Part shown: piece after piece, positions 11,217 to 22,462 of the stretch
Layout of the letters: every line of letters begins with the position of its first letter
Position numbering within the stretch: position 1 is the stretch's first letter
Assembly: GCA_009809945.1 (NCBI GenBank)
Contig: WTPW01001235.1
Span: 119,560-183,559, forward strand
DNA: 64,000 bases
DNA from: Gigaspora margarita
Lineage: Eukaryota; Glomeromycota; Glomeromycetes; Diversisporales; Gigasporaceae
Reading direction: 5' to 3'
Notes under the pieces: model-generated
The model's database searches: none
The model's input: the letters and a program-made list of their open reading frames with translations, nothing else
Told to the model about the DNA's origin: nothing
Translations under genes and position numbers: made by a program

Positions 11217-13792
11217 ATGAAATACGATTTTCCCGAAAGCTTTGTTCGTGATTATGATAAATTACTCAAAGATGGACAATGTTCCGATGTTATCATTCGT
11301 GTTGGTGAAGAACAAAAAGAATTTCGGGCACATTCACTTATGTTGAGAGCGAGATCCACTTATTTTAATACTGCTTTATCAGCTACATGGGCTAAAAAAG
11401 AGGGTGATTTCTTCGTTCTCAGTGTACCAAACATTCATGTATACATATTTGAAATTATTTTAAGGTATATCATTAATTTCATTACTTAATAATACTTTCG
11501 TCATTATTGTAACGTAAATTAATTTTATTATTTATATTATAAAGGTACATGTATACTACCGAAATCATTTTAGATGCTTTAGAAGGCGTTAAAGTTTTAG
11601 AACTTTTAGTTGCAGTCGATGAATTACTTCTTCGAGATTTTATCGATAAATTGAAGCTTTTTATACACCAAAAATTAGAAAACCTAATAAAGCAAGATGC
11701 GATCAGTGTATTAGAAATGTTTTTTCAATATGATATTTGTGAATCATTCCGTGAACCCTGTCTTCATCTTATATGCACTTATCCTGACACATTATTCATG
11801 CATCACAATTTTATACAATTAGAAAAATCACTTCTTATTCATATATTGCAATGCGATTCTTTAGGAACATTAAATGAAATTGAAATTTGGAATTATTTAC
11901 TTAAATGGGGAATCGCACAAGACGAAACTCTTCAAAATAAAGAGATAAAATCTTGGAAAATTAATGATTATATTATATTAAAAAATATTATTCACGAGTG
12001 CATTTATTTAATCCGTTGGCACATGATTCCACCTAATGAATTCTGGAAGAATAGATCATTCTTAAAAAATATCTTATCAGAAGAATTATACAAAGAACTT
12101 GGGGAATATTATCTTGATCCTACTACTCCACTTAAGGACGTTGTGCCAAGATTAAGAAAATTACCAATTACAGATAAGAATGCTAAAAAGAAAAAATTCG
12201 AGGATCTGTCATGCATAGATCTTACTAAAGTTAATGAAAAGTTACTTAATGAAGAGGATGATTGTGATGTCATAATTCACGCTGGTAAAGGACTGTATTT
12301 AAAAGAACTTTATGCACATTCACTTATCTTAAATATACGGTCCTCCTACTTTAATCATGCGCTTACTAATAATCAAGTTAAGAAGGAAGGAAAATATTTT
12401 GTTTTCCAATTTCCAAATATTTCAGCAAATATTTTTGAAATTATTTTAAGGTACATATTATTTTTCATACCGTTATTATCTGTTATGACACGCAAAAACA
12501 TTAATTATTTGATAATTAACTTATGTCTATATTTTAAAAGATATATATATACAGCAACAATTACGTTTTATGGTTTGAAGGGTGTTGAAACCTTGCAGCT
12601 TTTAATAGCAGCTAATGAATTACATCTTGAAGATATAATCAGCCCTTTAATATCTTTTATACGTCAAGAGTTTGAAGAATTTATGAAGCAAGACGCGGTT
12701 AACATAACGCAAATTGTTTTCCAATATGATGCCTGCAATTTATTACAAGAAATTTGTCTTCATTATATATGCACATATCCTAAAGCATTATTTGAAAATC
12801 AAAAGTTTACTCAGCTAGATCAAACTTTGCTTATTCATATATTGAAATGTGATGATTTGGGTAAGTTAAATGAGTTGGAAATTTGGAATTATTTATTTAC
12901 ATGGGGCATCGAACAAAATCCAACTCTTCAAAAAAAAGACGTAGAAACCTGGAATACCGATGATTATGTTATGTTAGAGAACACAATACACGAATGTATT
13001 CCTCTAATTCATTGGTTTCAGATATCAGGAAGAGAGTTCAAACGAAATTTATCTGTTTTTAAAAATACTTTATCTTCGGAATTGTACCAAAATATCTGGA
13101 ATTATCATCTTGACTCTGACTCATTACCTCATGATGTTACAATTTTACCACCAAGACATATACAAGTTCACATGCCTCTCATTAGATCACAACATTTCAA
13201 TATAATTGCAAGTTGGATTGATAAAAAGGATCTTCAGAAAATGCCACCAAATGACACGTATTATAGTTTTCACAACAATCCATACGATTTCAATCTTATA
13301 TATTGTTCTAAACGAGATGGATTTGAAAAATTTCATGATTTTTGTGATGATAAAGGACCAACAATAATAATAGCAAAAGTACAAATAAATGAATCAGATA
13401 CATGTTTATTTGGTGGATACAATGATTTGAGTTGGAAGAACTATAACAATAAATCATCTCAGAAAAAAATTTCATATTCACGGTCAGATAAAAATTTTCT
13501 ATTTTCTTTTGATAATAAAGAAGACTATAGTACTTCAAAACTCGCGCGCGTTAAAAAAGGTAAAATTGCTGTTGGATATGATTCGGAAACTGGTCCATTT
13601 TTTGGTTCAAGTAAAAGTTATTATGAAATTTCAATTTCGGGTGATTTAATCATTAGCAGTAAAAACAAAATTATTCGTTACGGAACTAATTATCCGGACT
13701 TTAAAAAATTTGCGAAATTGCAAAATATTGATAATTGCAAGGTTGAGGATTATGAAGTTTGGAAAATAAATATTAAAAAGGGTAACATATAA
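11217..13792 (+). CDS. Double BTB-BACK and TLDc domain protein, gene 1
   Basis: Predicted as three exons: 11217-11464, 11545-12450 and 12541-13792, giving 801 residues. The introns (80 and 90 nt) begin GTATAT and GTACAT and end AAG. Residues ~20-115 form BTB domain 1 (SDVIIRVGE, FRAHSLMLRARSTYF). A BACK-like helical region follows (~120-230, EIWNYLLKWGI). BTB 2 is at ~310-415 (CDVIIHAGKG, AHSLILNIRSSYF), BACK 2 at ~420-530 (EIWNYLFTWGIEQ), and TLDc at ~595-795 (CLFGGYNDLSWK, FLFSFDN, YEVWKI). No signal peptide or membrane segment is evident. BTB-BACK proteins commonly serve as cullin-3 ubiquitin-ligase adaptors, and TLDc domains are linked to oxidative-stress resistance and V-ATPase binding; either role here is inference. 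The start is the ATG immediately before a sequence that aligns with gene 2. An AATAAA lies near 13992. The second intron is a multiple of three without stop codons, so unspliced RNA would also read through. Confidence 0.9.
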
Positions 13793-14976
13793 ACACCGTA
13801 AATTAAATGATTGAATGCGATCTGTTGCTGAACAACGGTGAACATTATTAAGACGTCTGGAACGTTAAGATTTTATAATAGTATATATTATTACTATGAA
13901 TGGAGTTTAGTTCGATGGTTAACGTTGATAACCACGTGAACTTGGCTATAAATATGGGAACTCGGATATTTAAGGTTTATTATCATTTAGAATAAAGGGA
14001 GTGTAAATTAGTGTAATTTTTATTTCAGGATTAAATTTAGAAAGCGTGCCTTTTTTATCAAAGGCAAGATGTACTCTTATATTATGTTTGTATAATATGA
14101 GGAGCTTAAATGATAACAATTGGAAACTATATTTTCAGTGAAAATGTCTTTTCACTCTTGAAATTATAACTACAATATTTTCTTGATAAAACTTTCATTT
14201 ATCACCAAATTTTTTTTTTTTTTTTTTATAATCATTCAGTTTGTTTTACACAAATATGTGATTTATAAAGGTTTTGCGATGCACTTATATAAAGTATTTT
14301 TTCTAAGTTTCTATCTGAATTTAATATGATTATATAGGAGTTTTAATTGGTGATTTATAAAGGAGTACAAATGTAACATTATTTGGTTATCCTATTAGGA
14401 ATAATACAATTTTTGTATATTAATTAGCAATATATATTTTATATATGTATTTATGTAACTTATTTGTAAAAAAAATTTTTAACAATTTTTAAAGATAAAA
14501 AATCAAAAAACTTTTTTAAGTCTCACTAATTAATGTCTAATGAACTAAATAAAAACATTTATCTAATAATTTAATATAAAATAAAATTTATCAAATATAA
14601 AAATTTTTAAAATTTAAAAGTTTTAATTCATATATACCAAAAATAAATTTCTAAATCTAAATTTTAATAAAAAAAAAAAAAAACTTTTATATAATAAAAA
14701 AAGGTTAAATATTTAAAATTTATAAATAATGCCATATCCATCCGAAATGAGCACCCAGAAATTATGCATCTTTGGCTGCATTTTTAAAAATTTGGACCGA
14801 ATTATAGATGCCTCGGACGGCTTTTGTGCGAAAGAAAGTGACATTTTTTCGGAGGAACATGATATTAAAAAAAAAAACTTTTAACCATAATTTTAATAAA
14901 ATTATATAAGGTAAAAGTGGGAAGTTTGACAGAGAATATTTTAATGAATTTGGATATCTTGTGATACAATTAATGA
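13793..14976. other. AT-rich downstream region of BTB-TLDc gene 1
   Basis: Contains the probable 3' untranslated region (AATAAA near 13992), a 20-base T run near 14211 and many A tracts. A slightly less AT-rich patch at 14730-14850 has no open frame. No delimited element was seen. Confidence 0.5.
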
Positions 14977-15185
14977 CGCCTGACGAAACTATTTTCGCAG
15001 TGATGAAATAGTTTCGTCAATGGTTTCGTCTGACGAAACTTTGACGATTGACAAAACTATTGACGATTGACGAAACTCTGACGATTAACGAAACTCCTGA
15101 CGATTGACGAAACTCTGACGATTAACGAAACTCCTGACGATTGACGAAACTCCTGACGATTGACGAAACTACTGACGATCAGGGT
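14977..15185. repeat. GACGAAACTCCTGACGATT minisatellite
   Basis: At least eight imperfect copies of a roughly 18-24 base unit, such as TGACGATTGACGAAACTCC, run head to tail. A reading frame on the minus strand encodes repetitive SFVNRQ-like peptide, but this is only a reflection of the repeat. The same TTTCGTC motif occurs in the opposite orientation at 18415-18640. Confidence 0.75.
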
Positions 15186-15186
15186 T

Positions 15187-15990
15187 ATGCAAATTACATG
15201 TCCGATGATTTTATCGGACATCGGACATTTCCAAATTGTCCGAAGCAATGTCCGATGTGCGATGAGACGCAGTTATAGTCGCCAATGGACAATGTCCAAT
15301 AATTTGCACGACAAATGTCCGATGCTAATTAGTTCATCCATAAACTTCAGCACATGAGCACATGACAAATGCGAAATCCCCATAAAGAAATTAATATATA
15401 TTATTGTTCAATTCGACAAATATATTAGTGATACAGTATTAGTCGATTTGATGTTTATCGACTTAGTCGACTTAGCCAGCTAAGTCAGTCGATTTTTTGA
15501 AAACCGGGTTAGTCGACTAAATACCAGGAACGGAGTGACATTGAAGATTTCACGTAGTGTATGGTTATATTGCAAATTAAATGGCGTTCAACGCAAATTC
15601 TTGCATATTATTGGATAAATGCATATGGGAAGCAAGGGTGTGAATATATAGAAACTTCACATGTTACATCGATGTAACATTTGCTCCAGTATTTTGTGTC
15701 GCACTAAACTGTTAGTCTAACTTTTAAAGTGTGATACCTGATTCGTAATTTATGCTTTTTGATCCACCATTCCTATAATAAGATCCCAAATTCGCCTCCC
15801 AAATCGTTTTATAATCGCTGTGTTTCTTGGCATAAACAATGAATTATTTGAATATAGGAATTGATTGTATTTATATTTCTGAATAATGCTATATTAACGC
15901 AATTCGTCGGTCCTGTCCATAATAATAATAATAATAAATACGTATACGTTGTATGCATTTATATTGTACGTCGGAATAGAATCTTAGTAG
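15187..15990. other. Short inverted TGTCCGATG repeats and intergenic DNA
   Basis: 15190-15330 holds several GTCCGATG/CATCGGAC inverted units with outer ATGCAAATTAC/AATTTGCA ends, possibly a small MITE. 15426 begins TAGTGATACAGTATTAGTCG, which resembles a hAT terminus, followed by repeated AGTCGACT motifs to 15510, but no partner end was found. A (TAA)n microsatellite lies near 15922. No gene is supported. Confidence 0.4.
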
Positions 15991-15995
15991 ATTTA

Positions 15996-16240
15996 AGGTC
16001 ACCAAAATTCCGGTCGGAATACGTCGGAGTGCATCGGAATCATGGTCGACTGGATCGGAATTGATTAATTTTGCCTCAAAGATCATAAAAAAAATTTTAC
16101 CAATGAAATCATATCCATTCATTAAGTAAAAAGTGCCAAGCTGATAATTTTGCTATAGGACCTGCTAACAACTAGGGCTAAACGCCGACCTATATCCGAC
16201 GCATCCGACCCGGAATTTTAGTGACCCTCCTGTAAAATTC
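15996..16240 (+). repeat. Dispersed repeat family G, copy 2, with 9-bp flanking duplication
   Basis: The 245-bp copy begins AGGTCACCAAAATTCCGG and ends with GGAATTTTAGTGACCCTCC plus TGTAAAATTC. GTAGATTTA flanks both sides (15987-15995 and 16241-16249), a 9-bp duplication as expected for Mutator-like or related elements. Inverted CCGACGCATCCGACC/GGTCGGAATACGTCGG sequences lie inside the ends. Other copies are at 7485-7725, 57464-57680 and 61067-61440. It is non-coding. Confidence 0.7.
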
Positions 16241-16723
16241 GTAGATTTAGAATCAATATAGGTTGATTCTAAATAAACTTATGTTAAAACGAAATTTTAG
16301 ATTCACTCAAATCGGTAAAGAATTTCGAATTAACTTAAAGGTAATTCCGAATCCATTTAGCACATATTCAATTAAAAACATTAAATTATTAATTTAATCA
16401 GCAGCTATGGTATTTATGTATATAAGTTCTGCGTCATTTCTCATTTGTTCTTTATAATCTTGATTGACCTTTTTTTGAAAATTAAAACAATTTAAAATAT
16501 TTTATTAATGAAAAAAAGAGTTTATAAAACTACTTAACGAACTTAATCATTTATTCATCGCAAAGAAAATATTTTATAAAATTATTCAACGACATAATAA
16601 TTTATTGATGTTAAAACATTGATAAGGCTTTGTTGACTGCTACATAATAAATAAATATTACTAAAAATGACAAAGAGTGATTGAAATTTCCTTTCTCTTA
16701 TATGGCTAATTGAGTTAATAATA
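16241..16723. other. Intergenic AT-rich DNA
   Basis: Short self-similar phrases (GATTCTAAATAAACTTATG near 16262, repeated ATTTTATAAAATTA segments near 16560). Nothing delimitable was seen. Confidence 0.4.
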
Positions 16724-16990
16724 AGGCCAGACCAATTTAATTCGGTGGTTTACATTACCCCCCCCCCGGAGCTCCCCCCCCTCCCTCATAGTAAAAAAAA
16801 ATTTAGATAGATATACATAGGACTACGGAATATCTCGGAAAATTTTTATATAGTCCCGGAACAAATAGGAATTTTTTTTTTTTTTTTTTTGAAAAAAAAT
16901 TTTTTAAAATTTTACTATATGAACCACCCTCCCTCCCCTCTTTTGTGGGAAGGATGTAATGTAAACCACCGAATTAAATTGGTCTGGCCT
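16724..16990. mobile_element. MITE family M, copy 2
   Basis: Inverted ends AGGCCAGACCAATTTAATTC and GAATTAAATTGGTCTGGCCT are near identical to copy 1. The inner order is a C run, GGAGCTCC, an ATTTAGATAGATATAC segment, CGGAATATCTCGGAAAA and a T run. Copy 3 (20545-20817) has the same interior in reverse order, so the two share a recent ancestor. Confidence 0.8.
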
Positions 16991-17670
16991 AAACTGTATA
17001 TTTCTTTATCATATTAAACATTCAAGTTTAACCACTATCAAAGTCTTCTGTCCTGGTTTTGCGCGCAGCTATCTAGTTAATAAATATGGCTTATTCATGA
17101 AGTTTCACAATAGGAACATTTATAAATAAAGGTAGTTCATCCTATTATAATTAATTTATTATCTATAAGCACAATTTATTGGTTGATTTTCATATGTTAT
17201 GTTAATTGGCCAATAATATAACCCGATTTAATCACAAAGTTATTTTATGTCTGACCTTATGTCCAATCCTATGTCCATTGCTTTTGATCGGCAATTCGGA
17301 CACTGGATATCGACAGATTTCTATTGTCCGAATTCCATTGATGCCAACGATCGATTGACTAAACTACTGATGATTGACAAAACTCCTGATGAAATTAGTT
17401 TGACTAACAAAATATAAAAGTAGAGCCGTCCTTTTTTGATGAGCTTTTTTATAATGACCTCTGGATATTCTGAATCTTAAATTTTCAAATTTACTGTTAT
17501 TTCATCATTGAAATTAAACCCCCTATTTTGACAAGTAATGCAGGCCATCATCATAATGCAGGCCAAAATTGGCATAATACGGGCCAGGGGTGCTTTTTTC
17601 GGGGTGATTAATTTCGGAAATATTCGGCAATATATATTAATTGACAATGGACTCGTCATTCAGGTACACT
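16991..17670. other. Intergenic DNA between MITEs
   Basis: 17240-17350 carries ATGTCC/GGACAT-type motifs, and 17340-17410 has degenerate versions of the GATTGACAAAACTCCTGA minisatellite. 17530-17600 holds repeated AATGCAGGCC, also seen inside the hAT MITE at 21458-21605. The small open frames here are not supported as genes. Confidence 0.4.
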
Positions 17671-17899
17671 CAGTGTTTAAAATTCAAATTTGGTTTTATG
17701 TTCTCAAAAAGAACATTTTTAATTTCTTAATGTTCTCAGTAAAATTTTAATGTTCTTTATATAGAGAAATTAAATTTTTTTTAATATTAAAAAAATTTTT
17801 TGAATGTTCTCAAATAGAGAACATATTTTAATAATTTATGTTCTCAAAAATTGTATAATGTTCTTTGAGAACACGGAGAACATTGAATTTTAAACACTG
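17671..17899. mobile_element. hAT-type MITE with CAGTGTTTAAAATTC ends
   Basis: A 229-bp element with inverted ends CAGTGTTTAAAATTCAA and TTGAATTTTAAACACTG. It is flanked by an exact 8-bp duplication GGTACACT (17663-17670 and 17900-17907). The interior consists largely of repeated ATGTTCTC and GAGAACAT motifs in both orientations, which can fold extensively. Confidence 0.9.
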
Positions 17900-18414
17900 G
17901 GTACACTCCTTTCATCTCAATTCTTATGCCATATTGCTGTATTGATAACAGAATTCAAAGTTACATTGCCCGCCAGAATTACCACCTTCAGCAGATTTAA
18001 ATCGATTCTGATGTTCACTTGATGATCGACAGAAATTGGCCCAAATCAAATGTGATTAGAAATTCCTAAACCTAATCTAAACATAAACAAACTTTAAATA
18101 AACTTTGTCAACTATACATGGAAACAAAATTTTGTTATTATATGCCACGTGAACATTAACAGTCACAAATGTTAACACCACAAAAATTAACAAGACCATA
18201 CAAGAATTAATTTTTAGCTATTGTTAATTTCCTTCATAGACTACATCGATGATTAATGCAAACCATCAGGCAATGTCGGATAAAAATAGAAACCGGGTAG
18301 AGTAATATTGAACAAAAAATTAATTTCGCAAAATTTCTAAAAGAAATCACATTTTTATTTTTTCTTATATTTATTACGCCTAATGCTATATATTACATAT
18401 AAAATTCATGATTC
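17900..18414. other. Intergenic DNA
   Basis: No open frame, repeat or delimited element was recognised. Confidence 0.4.
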
Positions 18415-18640
18415 GTAATCATTTTGTCTTTCGTCATTCGTCACGAGTTTCGTCATTCGTAATGAGTTTCGTCATCGTCACGAGCTCGTTATTTGTCATG
18501 AGTTTCGTCATTCGTCACGAGTTTTCGTCATTCGTCATGCGTTTCGTCATTCGTCACGAGTTTCGTCATTCGTTTCGTCATTCGTCAATTCGAAGTTGCC
18601 TGACGAAATGGTTTCGTAATTCGTCTAGATGAAACTACTC
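18415..18640. repeat. TTTCGTCATTCGTCACGAG minisatellite
   Basis: About ten imperfect copies of a ~19-20 base unit (variants of CACGAGTTTCGTCATTCGT). The TTTCGTC core is the reverse complement of the GACGAAA core in the array at 14977-15185. The small open frame across it (18408-18632) is repeat-derived and has no recognisable domain. Confidence 0.75.
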
Positions 18641-19293
18641 GACAAGACGATTCGAACGGCGGTCAATTCATCCAATTCTAATTACTGGATCATGAGCTAT
18701 CAACAGCACAAAACCAATCTGAAATATGACGAATTGAAGCTTGGATATAAGTTAAGTGATTTTCTCACAATTCAGTAATTAAAATGGAATGTTTTATTAA
18801 GACGAATTGAATGATATAAAATTATTCGTTCTAATCATTATATCACAAGATATGTCTATAAATTTTGTTGTGCAATTTATAAACCCAGTTTAGTGATACG
18901 GGCTGATCCTAAAGGCTTGGGCCGACCCAGCCTGAGAAAATTACTCAGACCGGTCGACCGGACAGACCATATTATTAAAAATTTTTAGCCAATCTAAAAT
19001 TACCAATCACTTCTATAATATGATCTCCTAACGATAATTTCGGTAATTTTAATGAACAAGTTACCATGCCTCAAAAAATTCTCAACAACCATGCTCGCCA
19101 TGCTCGTGTTTATGTTGGTTGGCTGTCTATCATCCCGAAATTTTCTGATATTACACAATCTTTTCTTTAATCTGATTTAATGCTGGTCGAATTTATAATT
19201 AATTCCAGCCTAATTCGACAACTTACCAAAAGTTCTGACAACTTGCATCAATGATCTTAGTAACTTACCATTTGATAATTATCAATAGTTAAG

Positions 19294-19728
19294 CAGGGTT
19301 GTGATAACTTACCTGACAATGTAACTTACATTGTAAGCTACATCGTAAGTTACATGACCTCATGTAAGTTACAAACATATATTGATAAAGCAAGCCAGCA
19401 TTAAGGCCATTGGCTCGCATTAAGATACAAGGTTAGAATTGCCACCCAAAAAAATTTCAAACTATATATTTCAAAATAAAATTCATGCTATTGAATTAGG
19501 TTAGCACTTGTTTCTAGATTAGAGTTAGAAAGTAATTTATATACCAAATTTATACTGTCTTATAGAACTTAATTTGAAATTATAAGCGATTTTTGACTAA
19601 AACATTTGTTTTGAATTTTCCTAATTGAAATTTTATCTGTAATAATAAAATATGTAAGTTATGTAAGTTACGTCAGTTAAAATTTTAACTTACGTAAGTT
19701 AAATAACACTGTAAATTATGCAACTCTG
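19294..19728. mobile_element. hAT-type MITE with CAGGGTTGTGATAA ends, nested
   Basis: A 435-bp element with inverted ends CAGGGTTGTGATAACTTAC and the TTATGCAACTCTG terminus. It is flanked by an exact 8-bp duplication TAGTTAAG (19286-19293 and 19729-19736). Many GTAAGTTAC/GTAACTTAC motifs fill the subterminal regions. It lies inside the larger hAT-type element 18891-21388. Confidence 0.85.
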
Positions 19729-20544
19729 TAGTTAAGTCAACTGCGGAATCAAGTCCTTAAAAATTATTTAGCGACCAAACAAGAAGTAAATATAATTAAC
19801 CAGTCAGAAAAAGCTCCTATTTGGTCAATGAACTAAGAAAGATTTTAGTTTATTTATGGTCGGTTTACTAACTATTGGTGGTGTTGTAGTAAAATTAAAG
19901 CGAATAAAGATAAATGGTAAATGATTTAAAATCCTAACTTAATTTAGTCAGCCCGCCGGTCCGTGAAGGCGTGGGTCGACCCTTGGCCCGCCCGCCCGAC
20001 TAGTGATGTGCCATTTATATGTTACCCAAATTTTTTTAGCGTACAGTACGTACAGTACGTACAGTACGTACAGTACGTATAGTACTTATATATAAAAAAA
20101 AATTTTTTTTTTTAAGCGATCCGCGATTCTGCAATATATAAAAAATTAAGATTATATAATAAAGGTATTTAGGTCCAAAAATGAAAATAATTACGGATGA
20201 GGGCCAAAATAAAAATTCTTACATATAGCGGCCCAATATTACAATTAAGGGCCTGTTCGATCTCCGAGCTATACTAAGCGACTAAGCTACAAGACTTCAT
20301 AGCGTCGCCCAGAAAAAATGGTAGCCTGATTATAATAATTATACAATACCACTAAAATAGCTTTAAGATGCAATTAATTTTTTTACAAGAAAAAGCTAAA
20401 GGTATTATTCACGAATTTCGCTAACAAATTTATGACTTTACGAATTTTAATGTATTGATTAAAAAGATCTTTATACATAAATAAATAATACGAATAAAAA
20501 GATTTAATATGCGATTATTTTTAACATTAAAATCCTTTGTATTT

Positions 20545-20817
20545 AGGCCGGACCAAGTTGATTATGTGTTACATTACCCCCTCTCCCCTCCAGAAGAGGG
20601 GGGAGGAGGGGTGGTTCCATAGTAAAATTTTAAAAAATTTTTTTTCAAAAAAAAAATTTTTCCGAATTGTTCCATGACTGTATAAAAATTTTCCGAAATA
20701 TCCTGTAGCCCTATGTATATTTATCTAAATTTTTTTTACTATGAGGGAGAGGAGGAGCTCTGAGGAGGGGGGGGGGGGGGGGGGAAATGTAAACACATAA
20801 TCAACTTGGTCTGGCCT
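20545..20817. mobile_element. MITE family M, copy 3, third level of nesting
   Basis: Ends AGGCCGGACCAAGTTGATTA and TAATCAACTTGGTCTGGCCT are variants of the family M ends. The interior is the reverse of copy 2, with an uninterrupted 22-base G run near 20767. It sits inside 20001-21351, which sits inside 18891-21388. Confidence 0.8.
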
Positions 20818-20949
20818 AATTAGCTAAATTAACATTAATAAACAAGAAGCAAAGTATAAAATATTCATTAAACTTAAATAACTTATTTAAACGATTGATT
20901 GATCAAAATTATATTTTTGTGAATTCAACACGGAAAAAATTCTCGAAAT

Positions 20950-21195
20950 ATAAGTGAAAGTCAAAAAACGAAAGTCAAAGAGAAGATCAAAGTAAAATAA
21001 AAATTAGAGTGAAGTCATAGTGAAAGCCAAAATAAAAGTTGAAGATCAAATCAAAGCAAGGAGAGTCAAAGCGAAAATCAAAGTCAAAACGAAAATTAAA
21101 GCGAAGTCAAAGTGAGAGTCAAAGTGAAAGTCAATGTGAAAGTCAAAGCGAGAGTCAAAGTGAAAATCAAAGCGTAAGTCAAAGTCGAAAGCTTC
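20950..21195. repeat. 12-bp GTCAAAGTGAAA minisatellite
   Basis: More than fifteen imperfect copies of AAAGTCAAAGTG-type units. The forward frame encodes SQSESQSE-like peptide, which mirrors the repeat and has no start or domain that supports a gene. Confidence 0.7.
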
Positions 21196-21457
21196 TTCGG
21201 GAATTATCTGTGTTGATCAATTAACGAATTTGATTGGTCAATTGGCACATCAGGCAGGCACTCTTAATAAATGATCGGCAAAAATTTTAGCGTACAGTAC
21301 GTACAGTACGTACAGTACTGTACGTATAGTACTGTACGTGGCACATCACTACGCCCGACCGATAAGTCGGGGTCCGCCCGTATCACTAACCCAGTTGCTA
21401 GTCTGAAACATTACCTGTTTTTATACGAATTTTCTTCAGTATTATATATATCATAGT

Positions 21458-21605
21458 TAGGGATGGGCCGCTGCGCAGGCGGGAATATTTCGGAAAGTCG
21501 GGATATGCCGGAAACCTTCGAAATTTAGCAATTTTGACCCACATTAGGCATAATGCAGGCCTGTGCAGGCAGTATTTTCAAAAATCTTCGATTTGCCCAT
21601 CCCTA
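21458..21605. mobile_element. hAT-type MITE with TAGGGATGGGC ends
   Basis: A 148-bp element with inverted ends TAGGGATGGGC and GCCCATCCCTA. It is flanked by an exact 8-bp duplication ATCATAGT (21450-21457 and 21606-21613). Internal GCGCAGGC and TGCAGGCC motifs are subterminal repeats. It is non-coding. Confidence 0.9.
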
Positions 21606-21613
21606 ATCATAGT

Positions 21614-22286
21614 ATCTAAAATATTCAAAATAAATAATTTTCATTAAAAATAAACGTTTTACATTAAAAATAAATGATTTTTACTAAAAGAATAAATTTT
21701 ACATAATAATTTTTTACATTATGATAAGAAGGAAAAAAATTTTTTTTATATTAATAACTACTTTAATTTTTTTACCTTATATATTTTAAAAATAATTTTC
21801 AAATCAAATAACAAGTATTTTTTGGCAATTTTGTGCACGAGTTTAGTTGGGACAAAATCCATACAAAAATACAAGTTTTAAAATTATCAATAGTTATGCT
21901 TAAAATTTAATTTTACTCAATCGGTATATTTTATCTTTATAAGATGAAAATCGGAGCATTAACGGGGCGTTCCGGAATAATCAAAAAAGTACAATACTTT
22001 TTTGGTAATATTTTGATTACATTAAATAACTCGATGATGAAATCTAGATAAGTGTTTCGATGACACAAATATTGATTCGTCCAATAATAATATCGCCGTA
22101 ACTTTCATGGTACACAACTATTTTGGACAACAGAGTAGTATGATAATGAGCCGAACCGATAAGCTACTGACAGTACTGTAAACTTATAGATTCGGCTGAA
22201 TGATCATTAGCCAATTTTTTTTCAGTTCAGAATTTGAGAACCATAACAAATTCCAAGAAAAAAAAAAAAATTTGTAATATAAAAAT
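21614..22286. other. AT-rich intergenic DNA
   Basis: Repeated AAATAAACGTTTTACATTAA phrases near 21640-21720. No gene or delimited element is visible. Confidence 0.4.
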
Positions 22287-22462
22287 TGAAATTCTATTTT
22301 CACCCGGGTTAAATTCACCCGATATATAATATAAATTCATATAATATTGTTAAATTAATCTACCCTAATTATTAATTAATCTATAGATATTTTGGATATT
22401 TTAGCTTGTTTTATATGAAATTATATATCGGGTGACTTTAACCTGGGTGAAAATATAATTTT
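22287..22462. mobile_element. Inverted-repeat element with TTTTCACCCGGGT ends
   Basis: TATTTTCACCCGGGTTAAAT with TCACCCGATATATAAT near 22293-22330 is inverted as ATATATCGGGTGAC with TTTAACCTGGGTGAAAATA near 22419-22454. This fits a short MITE. The exact boundaries and target duplication are not clear. Confidence 0.55.

Larger units (their letters stand above)
20001..21351. mobile_element. hAT-type element with TAGTGATGTGCCA ends, nested
   Basis: Inverted ends TAGTGATGTGCCA and the GGCACATCACTA terminus, with an exact 8-bp duplication CGCCCGAC (19993-20000 and 21352-21359). GTACAGTAC repeats sit just inside both ends (20041-20080 and 21293-21340). The middle carries MITE family M copy 3 (20545-20817) and a 12-bp minisatellite (about 20950-21195). 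No transposase frame remains. This 1351-bp element lies within the hAT-type element 18891-21388. Confidence 0.88.
18891..21388. mobile_element. Non-autonomous hAT-type element (TAGTGATACGGG family), copy 2
   Basis: Inverted ends TAGTGATACGGGC and GCCCGTATCACTA, with an exact 8-bp duplication ACCCAGTT (18883-18890 and 21389-21396). Subterminal GGTCGACC and GGGCCGACC motifs match copy 1 at 1815-2538. Two other hAT-type elements (19294-19728 and 20001-21351) have inserted into it. Removing them and their duplications leaves roughly 0.7 kb, about the size of copy 1. No transposase was found. Confidence 0.88.

Noticed and set aside
13187..13538. Antisense open frames inside BTB-TLDc gene 1
   Set aside because: They lie entirely opposite the TLDc coding exon and are low-complexity reflections of it.
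15057..15248. Repetitive SFVNRQ peptide on the minus strand
   Set aside because: It is only the translation of the GACGAAAC minisatellite.
21039..21224. SQSE-repeat protein
   Set aside because: It is a translation of the 12-bp minisatellite within a hAT element, with no independent coding evidence.
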